This document shows, one piece after another, positions 21,380-31,589 of a stretch of 64,000 nucleotides of DNA; position 1 is the first letter of the stretch, and each line of letters begins with the position of its first letter. A program made the position numbers and the translations under genes. A model generated the notes under the pieces. The model did not search any database. It saw nothing but the letters and a program-made list of their open reading frames with translations, and had not been told where the DNA came from. Source of the stretch: Candidatus Didemnitutus mandela (lineage in GTDB: Bacteria > Verrucomicrobiota > Verrucomicrobiia > Opitutales > Opitutaceae); NCBI GenBank assembly GCA_002591725.1, contig NJAL01000007.1, positions 62,001 to 126,000 of the forward strand. Direction: 5' to 3'.

Positions 21380-23060
21380 AAACGAAATAAGAAGATAAGT
21401 CGCAGATGCTTTTGAACTTGTTGCCCACTTTTTCATTGCGGCTAGGTGCTGCCACTGAAAAATGTCCCAGCCTATTCGGAAGAGAACACAGGCATCGTCG
21501 GCGTTGCCTCCAAAAGATTAGTTGGGTTGAACTTGAACTCGATCTAAAACCTTGTGGTAGCGATTGGCGATGCAATCCTCGTTTTTCCGCAGTCCCCAAC
21601 CGGAGGGTTTTGCGGACTTGGTCGACGCTATACACCGTGAAGGGCCGGGCTCGGACCCAGACCTTTGCAAATTCGAATTGATAGGATTGGTAGTAATAAC
21701 CGTTTCGGGCCTCAAGTTGGCGGTGAGTACGCGGTTTTGCGCTGCGAGTTCGGTGCGGAGAAGACCTGCGAGTGTGTTGTCGTCGATGACGGTCAGTGTG
21801 CTGTCTTTGGTTGGCTTGTAAAAGGGGACCAGCTTGATCCAGATCTGCGAGAGGTTGGTTAAGTGGGTAGAGCGGATTGTTAGTGTAATAAATAATATCT
21901 CATGTCGAGAAGGCCTCGCGTTTTTTCAATCCCGGGGAAAAGAAAATAACCGACCGTTTTGGTTTTATGGGAACGTCTGCTGCGGCGTTGGCAATGGCAA
22001 GTATGTCTGCGATATTCCCTGGCGTGCAATTGTAGATCTGGTTTCTTTTCAGTTTCTGACCGAGACCGAAATGTTCCCAATGCGCCGAATAGGTGACATA
22101 TTCATGGCGAACCTGCAGATCGGAGCTTGGGAGCAGGCCGATTGCATTGCTAAAGGTCGAATTGCTCAGGGGTGTATAGTTTTTGAAATTGGGTTTTGTA
22201 TTGAGTGTGACCGGATGGAAATCGCGGGAGAAGCGGCTTTTTTTGTGTGAAAATTCTTGCCAGCAGTGGAAAATTTACTCAGATTTTTCTAAAATGATCA
22301 ACCCCCTAAACATAAACGCAGTTGCCATGTAAACATAAACGCAGTTGCCATGGCTGTCGACAGCGATGACATCGAAGCCTTCGCCCGAGTTAGAGTTCGC
22401 CACAATATAGTAGTGAATAAGCGGAAGGGGATAGTTTCTTGAATGATTATTTATACAAGCGGTAGCTCTAAGTTTTGGCGGCGACCTGATATTTTTAGGT
22501 CCAGGGAGCGTAGCAGACTGTGGCTTTTCCGTCAAAAGATGGAAAAGCCTTTAACTTGGCTGGTTTTTCGGATTATGGATCGGCGGATCGTTGATTAGCA
22601 TAAGCAGCGTTTTTCCGTTCACATCGAGGACCTTGTAGTTGTCCAATTCGTATTCAAGTGCGTGGACGCCATAGCCTACAAAAAAACAATTTTCGAGCCT
22701 TCTACCTCTAATTCGGACTTCATTTATTTATGCAATTACTTCTTTGTAAGTGACATAACCATTTAAAAGCTGCATCGTATTTTTTCTTGCGCACTTTAGG
22801 CTCCACCTCGGGTGACGACGTAAAGGAGACGATGGGGGACTGCTTGCAAAAAGTGTAGCCCGGGGTTGCCGGGGTCGAAGGCCCATTTTTGAGCTGCTCT
22901 GTGAGATGGACTACTGTCTTGTCCTTACTGAGCGATGCGGACCCGCGTTCCTTAGAGCTCGTCGGAGACGAAACCTCACTCCTGCATGATTTCTTTGCCA
23001 TTGACGGAATGCAGAGTGGTTTCGAAGACTACCAGCGAAGGTTACCAAGATAACGTTCAG
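21380..23060 (-). pseudogene. Pseudogene of an M28-family metallopeptidase
   Basis: Intact relatives are secreted zinc aminopeptidases with an inserted PA domain. Reading the minus strand with frame changes gives, from the N terminus, KDKTVVHLTEQLKN (about 22922-22880), PGYTFCKQSPIVSFTSSPEV (22868-22808), GYGVHALEYELDNYKVLDVN with NGKTLLMLINDPP (22675-22580), YHYIVANSNSGEGFDVIAVD-like text (22420-22350), RHEYVTYSAHWEHFGLGQ (22115-22060), the zinc-site area where the family has AHWDHLG, PKRSVIFFSPG (21970-21938), and KPEGWGLRKNEDCIANRYHK (21610-21550). Stops and shifts are frequent, and one frameshift comes from a 23-nt tandem duplication. The family identification is from conserved text and order. 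Confidence 0.82.
22307..22352. repeat. Perfect 23-nt tandem duplication
   Basis: Bases 22307-22329 are repeated exactly and immediately at 22330-22352. Twenty-three is not a multiple of three, so the copy shifts the frame of the M28 peptidase remnant. It looks like a replication-slippage event within an already dead gene. Confidence 0.92.
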
Positions 23061-23096
23061 GCCGAGACAGAAAACACTAAAAGTTTATCGCTTCAG

Positions 23097-24200
23097 TCAA
23101 CAGGCGAAGCGGAAACCCCCCAGTTGTTTCTGCTGGGTCAGGCGGGCCGTTCGAGGCCGTCGTTTCTTTCGCAAATATTGGGAGACAGCGAAAAAGCTTC
23201 GCTGCTTACCTTCGAACACGTGCTTTTGGTGTCGGGATTCCTGTGGATGCATCATGTTCGCGATAAGGCCGGTCGTTGAAGTCTTTTGCGAGATTGTGGC
23301 CGATTTTCTTGAGCGCTTGCACACAAGGGCGGCCACTTCGATGAGCCGCGCGATGTTGCGGTCGGGGCACGCGTAAAATTCGATATTGGGAACTTTGATG
23401 CCGACGATATCGTAGTAATTCCCCTCGAGACCAGTGCGCTCTTCGATGACGTCGGGCGACCATTCGCGGAACGAGACCACGAGATCGATCGGTTTCTCCA
23501 TCCGTACGCTTTTGATGCCGAACATTTCGGCGATGTTGATGATGCCGATACCGCGACACTCCATATAGCCGCGGTTGAACGGTCGGGAGCTTGCCACCAA
23601 ATTGCGTTCGTCGAGCAGGCGGATGTAGGTGAGATCGTTGGCTATAAGTGAATGGCCATGCTCGATCAGCGCCAGGGCGCACTCGGATTTTTTGATGCCG
23701 CTGTCGCCGTGTATCATAATGACAACACCCTTCCCGTCGAGTGTGGTGGCGTCCTCGGTCGAACTTGGCGCGAACTCGTTGTCGATGCACAGTGTCGCAA
23801 CGTTGATGAAATTCATCGTGATAGCGGGTGTGCAAAAGGTTCGGCACGGCAGCTTCATCTCTTCGGCGACGGCGGCCATCGGGTGTGTTGGCACATAGTT
23901 TCGGGTGAGTACAATACGGGGTGTCATGTTTCACCATTTTCTCAAAGGCGTCGATCTGCTGGCGCTCAGAAAGCATCTTGATGAAAGTCATTTCCGCAGC
24001 ACACCCAGTACCTGGATGCGTTTATTGACGAAGTAACGAAAAACCCTGGTGAGGGCGAGCAACGGGCGGTTTGATCGATCCTTCCTTGATCAAGCGATGA
24101 AGTCCGCTGGCGCCATGCAGCAGTTTTATCTGCAGCTTGGCTCCATAGGTTTTACAGAAATTCGCGACAGTGATGCCCGTTGACTGCTTTTAATAGACAT
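23097..24200 (-). pseudogene. hprK: HPr kinase/phosphorylase, frameshifted and probably inactive
   Basis: HprK phosphorylates the carrier protein HPr on serine and controls carbon use. The C-terminal catalytic half is open from 23927 to 23097 and shows TPAITMNFINVATLC, GDSGIKKSECALALIEHGHS, GYMECRGIGIINIAEMFGIK and REWSPDVIEERTGLEGNYYD. The P-loop reads GDSGIKKS where the family has G-x-x-G-x-G-K-S, so a key glycine is lost. The N-terminal domain is split among frames: ITVANFCKTYGAKLQIKLLH, then RVFRYFVNKRIQVLG, then EMTFIKMLSERQQIDAFEKM. Near 23267-23327 two insertions of 2 and 1 nt shift and then restore the frame. The reading frame also runs on some 40 codons past the normal end. It follows lptB on the same strand. 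Confidence 0.8.
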
Positions 24201-24283
24201 GATGCGGACGATGAATCTGGAAGGAAGCTAGACTCCGGAAGGTGAGGTGGAAGCCTAAAGCAGCCGCCGCCGTATGCGGTGGA

Positions 24284-24937
24284 TCAAAGTTTGAAGTCGT
24301 GGCCAAGGTAGAGTTCTCGGGCTTGCGGATCGTTGACCAGAAAGTCGCTTGTTCCTTTAGTCATGACTTTACCGCTGTCGATAATATAGGCGCGGTTGAC
24401 GATGCGCAGGGTTTCACGCACGTTGTGATCGGTGATCAGCATGCCAATGCTGCCCTGCTTAAGCTGGAGAATGGTTTTCTGCATCTCTGCAACGGAGACC
24501 GGGTCGACGCCGAAAAAAGGTTCGTCCATCAGCAGAAATTGCGGGCGGGTGACGAGAGCGCGGGCAATTTCAAGGCGACGGCGTTCGCCGCCGGAGAGCG
24601 TATAAGCAGGCTGCTTGGCGAAGATGTAGGATGTTGAGCTCCTGCAGGTGATGTGCTTTATGAGCGTGTCGCGATCCTTGCGGCCGACGGTGCGTAGGGT
24701 TTCGACGATGGCACGGATGTTATTTTTGACACTTAGCTTGCGAAAGACCGAGGCTTCCTGGGGTAGGTAACCCACGCCTAATCGGGCGCGGCGATGCATG
24801 CTTAGGTTGGTGGCGTCCTGTCCGTTGATGAAGACCTTGCCGCTGGTTGCCGGAACAAGCCCGATAACCATGTAAAAGGTGGTCGTCTTCCCGGCTCCGT
24901 TTTTCCCGAGCAATCCGACGACTTCCCCTCCGCGCAC
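24284..24937 (-). CDS. lptB: LPS export ABC transporter ATPase LptB, 5' end and interior damaged
   Basis: LptB powers lipopolysaccharide extraction from the inner membrane. Visible are Walker A GKNGAGKTTT, the Q-loop region GVGYLPQEASVF, the ABC signature LSGGERRRLEIARAL, Walker B FLLMDEPFFGVDP and the switch His in LITDHNVRETLR. The natural start is ATG 25040, 2 nt after the lptA stop, but an extra G in the G4 run (25027-25030) throws that frame out. Restoring it gives AASAQPFEIRTYGLVKVYEH, the normal N terminus with the A-loop Tyr. Without it, translation could begin only near GTG 24937, losing about 33 residues. Before the signature, 24619-24650 carries compensating +2 and +1 insertions. 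The open frame is 217 residues against about 240 in relatives, so it may be dying or dead. Confidence 0.75.
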   Translation of the reverse strand: MRGGEVVGLLGKNGAGKTTTFYMVIGLVPATSGKVFINGQDATNLSMHRRARLGVGYLPQEASVFRKLSVKNNIRAIVETLRTVGRKDRDTLIKHITCRSSTSYIFAKQPAYTLSGGERRRLEIARALVTRPQFLLMDEPFFGVDPVSVAEMQKTILQLKQGSIGMLITDHNVRETLRIVNRAYIIDSGKVMTKGTSDFLVNDPQARELYLGHDFKL

Positions 24938-25042
24938 GTCGAGTGCAATGCCATCGACAACGCGACGATGCTCATAAACCTTAACAAGGCCGTATGTACG
25001 AATTTCGAAGGGCTGCGCGGAGGCGGCCCCGGCCGTCCATGG

Positions 25043-25615
25043 TCAGATTTTTTTCTTCGGTTTGTCGACAAGAGCAGGTGTAGTTTCAGACGCGGGTGCT
25101 TTGTTCTTTCCGGGGCCCAGATCTTTGGTCGGAGGTAGCGTGATGGTGGATTCTTCCACCACGGGCCCGATGCTGGTCGCGATAAAGCGTCATTTTCACG
25201 CCGATGGTGCGCGTGTTGGTGCTATGGTCGACGAGGACTGGGTTTTCCATAAGGACGACTTTCCCGTTACCGGGGAAACTTCGGCACGGCCGCAGGCGGC
25301 TTCGCGGTCGGACTGAAGCAGCCGTACGTTGCCCATTGCGATGAGCGACTTGAAATTCCCAAGGCTGACGGTGGTTGCATTTGGACCGCCCTTACGGGTT
25401 GATACAACTTCAAGTCGGTCGCAAGTGAGCTTCATGTTGGTGCCGGTGACGATTACCTGGTTCGAAAAGATGAACGTGGTTACGGCTCCGGATTCCTGTA
25501 TTTCGAGCTATTCGCTCTCGATGACCGTGTTTTGCGGCGTAGGCGTTTGCGCGGAGGCTGTTCCGACGAAAACTAGGCCGGCGCTGGCCGCCAGAAGGAG
25601 ACGGAAAGATTTCAT
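25043..25615 (-). pseudogene. lptA: Pseudogene of periplasmic LPS-bridge protein LptA (OstA)
   Basis: LptA forms the periplasmic bridge that carries LPS to the outer membrane. The start ATG at 25615 overlaps the former lptC stop (ATGA), and the start region is a clean signal peptide (MKSFRLLLAASAGLVFVGT, ending in an Ala-x-Ala site before QTPTPQ). After NTVIESE a TAG at 25508-25510 replaces the lysine codon expected in relatives; the frame continues LEIQESGAVTTFIFSNQVIV and MKLTCDRLEVVSTRKGG, typical OstA-fold text. A second lesion follows PVTGK near 25260, after which the rest (VVLMENPVLVDHSTNTRTI) is in another frame. The remnant ends TGA at 25043, 2 nt before the lptB ATG. Gene order lptC-lptA-lptB is classic. 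Confidence 0.85.
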
Positions 25616-26059
25616 TTCAGAAATCTTTTTACCTTGGCGTGGAAAATGACATAGACTTTTTGCTCGATTAGCATGCGTTTTACCCGATGGTCGTAGCGCC
25701 ATTTTTTCACTGACTTCAAATTGATCGTTTATCACACGGATGGGATTGCTGCTGGACACAACTTGGCTTTCCGGATGCATACGAGCTTTGGGGCTGAGGA
25801 TAACGGTCTCGACCTTGTTTTTTGCATCACCGGTGAAGATGGTCAGGGTGAGTCCTTTGACGTCGATCTCCTTTTGGCTGAGATAGCGTCCTTCGGAGCC
25901 GCGTACCAGCCATTCCCGATACCCATTTGGGGTGAAGGCCGCCATGTGGAAGTTCAGGATGGGCGCTTGGTTCGAAATACGCGTGTCCTGACTCCGGCCG
26001 ATTCTAGCGGCGGCCAAAGCCAACAGAAAAAAGCAGAATTGAGGTTGGTGGCTAGTCAT
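25612..26059 (-). pseudogene. lptC: Pseudogene of LPS export protein LptC, single frameshift
   Basis: LptC is the bitopic inner-membrane partner that hands LPS to LptA. ATG 26059 starts MTSHQPQFCFFLLALAAARI, a membrane or signal segment. It is followed by strand-rich text typical of the OstA/LptC fold: NFHMAAFTPNGYREWLVRGS, EIDVKGLTLTIFTGDAKNKV and ETVILSPKARMHPESQVVSS. In the A-run near 25690 (GAAAAAATGG) an extra A moves the ribosome out of frame. In the right frame the protein would end KWRYDHRVKRMLIEQKVYVI, FHAKVKRFLK and stop at 25612, overlapping lptA by 4 nt. With the shift, translation runs on through lptA out of frame to 25508. One lesion suggests recent loss. Confidence 0.75.
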
Positions 26060-26089
26060 GGGTAAAAAAGCTTGACCACGCGCGGTTAG

Positions 26090-26600
26090 GATTTATTTGC
26101 AAAGTTTATGTACAGTGTCGTGGCCGGCCAGTGAAGTTCGGATGCAGTTACCTGCTTTTATATCGACAGACATCGACTCGGAGGGAACGATGCCAGTATT
26201 GGCTCCTAGGTGACGGTACTCGCATCGATGTTATCATCGACTATTTAGCGGATGTGACATGGGGCAACGGTGAACTGTACTGCCAGCTCCTGCAAAATGG
26301 TGATTTTGTCGCAGCGCTCTTGGAAGATATGGAAATTTTTTAGCTTGGTGGTGTGTACGGTGGTGATGTTCGATTATGGGCCCGAAAAACCCAGGCGACT
26401 ACCAAGCTGGATCGCAGAAGCCAGTTGAGCCCGGATACTACCCAGATGGGAGAAATTTTTCGATTCCGATCCGCCTGTAGTGGAATTACACAGTGCTGTC
26501 AGCCAGAATGCCGTTGATGTCCATGGCGAAGAATTAAACCGTAGCCCAGCGAAATTTTTGGATTTTTGGGAGGGATGGATGAAAGTATGTGAAAAATCCG
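26090..26600. other. No gene recognised
   Basis: The stretch between the lptC start and the aldo/keto reductase remnant has only short frames. A plus-strand ORF (26131-26343) and a minus-strand ORF (26374-26613) lack recognisable motifs. The promoter of the lptC-lptA-lptB-hprK cluster should lie near 26060-26150 on the minus strand, but I could not pick out convincing -10/-35 boxes. Confidence 0.4.
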
Positions 26601-27690
26601 ATAGCTTGTGCAAAATCGCAATCTAGGAATTTAAATCGACGTGACATCGCGCTATCGTTGGGGAACGAGAGAGTGCTGTTTCGCGATCGGATGCGAAAAG
26701 GTGTCGAGTTCAGCCATGGAGCGATGGTGCGAGACGGTCAAAAAGTTCGAGAGCACCGAAATCCCCCCTAAATTTTTCGACGCTGGACACGCTAAGGATG
26801 GCCGTGTTCACGTGGAAATTTTTGAGGCACCAGGCGATCGCGAGGTGTGTGAGGACCGGACCCCGTGTTGGGCTGGCTGCAAGCTTCTTTACGGCTCCGA
26901 TTTTTGGGATCGGTGCCGAAGCCGGTCATGCGGGGGACCTCAACCACTCCAGGCTTTCGGCGGTCAGGCAGCTGTTCGCAGGAATGCCCTGGCTTTATTT
27001 TTTTATTAGCAAGCTGCTGGCGAGTGATGATTAGATGGTGGTGCTAAGCCCGAGTTTTTTAAAAAAAGGGTGCATATTTTTTCGAGGCGGCTGGGCTGTG
27101 GCGCGAGAGTTTACATTGCGGGTTCTCTATCACCGGAACATGGAAATAAAAATTGTCTTGTGTGCAGGCCCAAAAGGCTTTGCACCAACTAATCGGTGCT
27201 CTATTCGCTTGTGTTTCAGTAAACCACCTTGCCATGCACAATGAAGCCGTGCATCATGCGATTGGTCTTAAACGTAGGCGTGTTGGAATCGGGATGGTGG
27301 CAAGAATAGAGGCCAAAGTAGTCGACTTGAAGCCGGTGCAGCATGGGGTGACAGGTTTCGATAACCTGTTTGCGCGAGAACCTCATTTTGTTTGATCCGT
27401 CAATTCCATTGGCGAAGTGAAACTTTCTTGAGACAAAAGAACAGGAACGGCGCTAGCTTGGATTTTTAATAATTTCGCCCATGACGATTTCAGCGCGGCT
27501 ACCAGGCGTAGGCTTCGGTTGTTGTCGAAAAATATTAGGCGGTACGTAGCAGAGATTGCGCGTGGTGTTGGTCAAAATCTGATTTCAAAACATCATCCAG
27601 GCTCCGAACGAGAGGAGCTGCGATAGGACATACTCAATGGATGAAAGCATTCATGCACATACCCGGTCCATTTGTCTAACATAACTTTTC
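26600..27690 (-). pseudogene. Pseudogene of an aldo/keto reductase
   Basis: Intact relatives are NADPH-dependent (alpha/beta)8-barrel oxidoreductases of the Kv-beta-like branch. The minus strand reads, in order, a damaged SFGAW region near 27625, IFFDNNRSLRLV / AEAYA text (27550-27515) where the catalytic Asp-Tyr lie, SRKQVIETCHPMLHRLQVDY (27378-27320), FGLYSCHHPDSNTPT with the catalytic-His area, MMHGFIVHGKVVY (27262-27225), EYAPFFKKLGLG-like text (27075-27045), SPLASSLLI (27020-26995) and IPANSCLTAE (26980-26950). Every piece is in a different frame from the next. The order and spacing match the family well, so the identification is fairly safe, although the substrate is unknown. Confidence 0.75.
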
Positions 27691-28129
27691 TGCCGCGAGG
27701 ACATCACATAGGGAAACGATACTGCCATGCGTTAGTTGGTGACTCACTGGCTGCTGGGAGATTGTAACAGCCGCGCTGGCGTTGCGGAACAGAGCTCGGC
27801 GAGTTTTCCGGATGTTCGGGAGGAACAACTGGACCGTAAAGCTCCTCTGGCGATCAGAACTCGGCGGCTGGTCAGATCCGGGAACTGCGGAGGGTTAAGT
27901 ACGATCATGGGCTGAAACAGTGTGGCAGTGTGGCATGCCCCGACGTTTTGGACTGCAAAATTAGAAACGACAACGCGATATTCGCGTCTTTGGGAAAACC
28001 GACGACATTGGCGGAGGTCGATCGCGTAACGCTTGGCGGCGACAAAAAACCACCCAGAGCGCTAGAGCGCTGGTGTGGACGGCGATTCCCGTTGTATCGA
28101 AAAAGCCTTCCGTAAGCCGTCGAGGAAAG

Positions 28130-29815
28130 CGTGGTGTTCCGTGTTTTATTATGTCTACGGCGAGAGGTGATCTCCCCCGTCTGGTATCCCGACGGGGGCG
28201 GGCTTTCGTCTCTGAGGCGTTTGCAGCAAACTTCAATATAGTGTTTACGGAATCCGACAAAAAGCTAGGGGGAGACGCTTGAAGCGCGGGGAAAATCCGG
28301 TCAAAGCCCGCCTTTTCGACCACCTGCTTACCTATTGCTGCGATATTAGATCGAGAGCAAGCGGCTAGTATGTGCTCGTGATGCTGATTGCTTACAGTGC
28401 CTCGTCTCGGCGCTCCGGGCGACAACGATAGCATCCTGACGTTGGATATCTTCACGATAGACGGTGAATACATATTTTCGCCTGCTGGCTGGTTTCTCGC
28501 TTTCACCGTGCTGCCCCGCCCGTGCCTGTGGCGCACCCCCAGCCGTAGAGCACAAATTACGACACCTTCATCATCAGTCTGCTTACCGGAAAAATAGCTC
28601 ACCACAAATCTCGCGGCTGATAGGATCTTGCGCTGTTCGTCGAATGGAAAGTGGCTCGCGCTATAGTGCACAGGCCAGCTGGTTTAGAGTCCGATCGCTG
28701 ACAGTTGACGCTGCGCAGTCTGGCTCTACCTGCGAAGCGCGGAGCCTCACGGCGGACTTGGATCGTCTTGTTGATTGTTTTGTGTGGGCTCCGGATGGAT
28801 AGGAGATAAGATTTCTCTCGATTTGGCCGGAAAGCGTTAGCGACGTCCTCTAGACTTTGTGTGTTCCCAAATAGCGAAACGGAACGGGTCTCCAGCGACG
28901 GCAGCAATTTCGATATAAGTTTGTCCGCTGACGACCAAAAGATTTCTTGCCTTCACAGCTAGTTTGATTTCCTGTCCTAGGTGATGTTGTGCTGCCACGG
29001 TGCTGGCCAGGGCAGTGGCGTTGCTCAAAGACATCACTTTTCTACACCAGCCGAGGCGGCTGTCGTGTTCGGCGGCAGCGCCATACCGGTTCAGATGTGG
29101 ATCATAAAGCCGTGCGGTTTCGGTGTGAATCCCCGCTTGTTTTCTAGGGCCACGGCGGTTTGCATACGTAGTCGAATTCGTGTTTGATCCGTTAGAATTC
29201 CCAACACTGTGTGCTGCCCAAAGCCACGTGCTTGCGAAGCGCAAATCTGCGCGGCAAGTGTCCGATTTCAGGCAGGACCTTACTGGCGCCATCTCGCACG
29301 ACTGGGAATCCAACCCCATCAGTGATCTTTTCGTCGCCATCAAATCATTTGAGGAGCAGGCCTACGTCGATTCGATCCGAATGCCGGTAGCTTGCGCCAT
29401 TTACGGCAGCTAGGTGATCAACTTGTTTGAAGGCTATACCGCGACAAGTTAAAGACGATCATTTGCTACAACGGTGCCTGTGACTTCATATTGATGGATG
29501 GCACTGCCGAGAAATTGTGTTTTGACGAATCGGAGCACGGCGCGCTGTGGAAAAACGCTGAATTTTAAAGCGATGTTGCTGCACAAATTTGTGGCGAACT
29601 TTACCACACCGACCCTGGCCTCACAACGGCCAGGATTCCCGCGGTCGGGTTAATGATTGCAGCTATTTACGCTACTGCAGCGCCTTGTCGAAGTTGCCAT
29701 GTTTCTCAACGAAGGGTAGTGGCGCTCAAACTCGGCAACAGCGAACTCTGGCACCAAATGATCTTCGTCTGTGGTTCGCTCAGTATCTGACTCGACTCAG
29801 TATCTGAAATAGGTG
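28130..29815 (+). pseudogene. Pseudogene of an S9-family (prolyl oligopeptidase-type) peptidase
   Basis: Intact relatives are serine peptidases with a beta-propeller cap and a C-terminal alpha/beta hydrolase domain. Propeller pieces include LTLDIFTIDGEYIF (28436-28480), LTADLDRLVDCFVWAPDG (28748-28800) and DGSNFDISLSADDQKISCL (28896-28950). The hydrolase domain follows: VQMWIIKPCGF (29092-29125), DLTGAISHDWESNPISDLF (29274-29332), a damaged nucleophile elbow at CAIYGS then a stop (29395-29412) where the family has G-x-S-x-G-G, KTIICYNGACDF (29454-29490), LCFDESEHGALWKN (29519-29562), HKFVANFTTPTLA (29583-29622), and GNSELWHQMIF ending near 29815. Frame changes are many. Substrate preference cannot be told. 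Confidence 0.8.
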
Positions 29816-29819
29816 CAGG

Positions 29820-31400
29820 GATGCTGGTTCCGCTCGCCTATCTCGAGTTAGTTGCACCTTTTCATGCGGTGTTGGTTTTCTCCGTGATAGTTGAATTCTT
29901 TCGGCTAAGGATTGACTCTGCGCGGCCTGATCTGTGCTGCCCTTGCAGCGCGATATTGCGCAGAAGAACTGTTCATGAATCCGAAGGCTTATCCACCCCA
30001 TTATCTACGTTGCGGTTTCGCGATGGCGCAGTCGGAAACTAAGGATGCCGCCAAATCCCATTATATCTTATAAGGAATTAAAAATCGATTCGAGTAAAGT
30101 CTGCCAGCCAGCTTTGGCAATTTGTGAAGTGAAAGTAAAAAAATACTTCTCCGGATAGCTGTTGATTTGGTTAGTCAAGGGCTATGGCTACAGCGACGTT
30201 TATGCCAACGGTATCGACCAAACAGTCGGTTCCGTAGGCAATGCCCGAGTTAGTGGCGTATTGCAGCATCGTGATTTACCTCTATGAAAAGCCATTCTCG
30301 GACGGTCTCGACATCGGCCAAAAGCAGGACATGAAACGCTTTGTGCAGGGCCTACGCGATTTGACCTTTTTTACCTGCGACTGGATGTTCCCAGCCGGCT
30401 ACATACCCAGCAGCTGACGATATCGCGGCGGGCAAAAAGCTGGCGAGTCGGGATGGATTCAGGGCCTCTTTAGTGGTGCACTCGATAGGCGGGGGCTCGC
30501 ATATGCCGTACTTTTTTGCTTTGGCAATGTGGCCGTACGGAAGTCTGTCGATAAACTTTTTACCTATGCTATGCGGCACAACGACATCGAGGTAAAAGAT
30601 ATTGGCAATGTGCCCGACGGGCGAAATCAACACCTTCAATTGCAGCAGCGACTAGGTCGACGTCCTTGCTAACTTCGGCCAGAACCGAGTGATGAATCTC
30701 GTTGACAAAAAACCCGCCGATTACAAGATTATCAGCAATCTTTTCGCACTTGGTTCTCGCGAAGCGAGCGATGGCCTCGCGCGCATCGCTACGACGCACG
30801 CCTGGATGGGTGACAAACTTTCGAGTTCGCACGAAGGTCTTCCTCCACTGCAGCCACTTTGGTTATTACGGAATCGTGAACAGCGAGGAGGGATTCAAAA
30901 CCTCGTGCACTTCTTAATTTGGTGGCATCCGGATCAACTGTTACCTCGACACCGACGGACTCACACTGCCGTCCATTGTCGATGCGGAATACGGAAAGGA
31001 GAAACAAATTTGTACTTCGCACCTTTTCGAATCAGCAGTAAACGTGCCATTGCCAAGCAATGGCAGCTCTATTGCCGAACTACCAATAAAAACGGAGCTA
31101 TCTTTTCGAAATTCGACGAATTTTCCCAAGTTAAACTCCAAGATACAATCGTAGAAGTCTGACGACAGGTCAGTCCGGTCAACCTCCTTTTCGACAAAGA
31201 CTAGCGGGGCCAATACTGCCCGGGCCATGTTCATCTTCGCGATCGGCCTCTATGTGTTCGTATCCGACTACACGATCAATGGTTTTCTCTTTCTAAAAAT
31301 CACTTCGAAGGAGACTGTTTTTTTTCGCGATTTGCTTATCGTCGAGACAGTACACGACAATCTAGCCTAGGGTAGATGAAAGATCTAATGTTTGTTTGCA
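29820..31400 (+). other. Unidentified coding remnant
   Basis: Plus-strand frames give long protein-like stretches that do not connect into one open frame: KGYGYSDVYANGIDQTVGSV (30178-30240), LYEKPFSDGLDIGQKQDMKR (30271-30332) continuing FVQGLRDLTFF, VMNLVDKKPADYKIISNLFA (30687-30750), YYGIVNSEEGFKTS (30864-30905) and YLDTDGLTLPSIVDAEYGKE (30941-31002). A hydrophobic helix lies at 31220-31260. I could not place them in a family. They probably represent one or two dead genes on the plus strand. Confidence 0.4.
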
Positions 31401-31589
31401 AGCTAGCGCGGTGAGCCTTCCTGGGAATGTGAAGCTGATATGCGAAAAATGGCACCTGGCACCTCTGACCTACATGATCTCCACCGTGCAACCAAAACTG
31501 CTCGGTGTTAAAGCGAGTTAGCGAGTTTGCAGGTTGTCATCCGTTGTCGGAACGCTGAAGAACCGAAGCCGCGTTGCCCGCCCAAAGGG

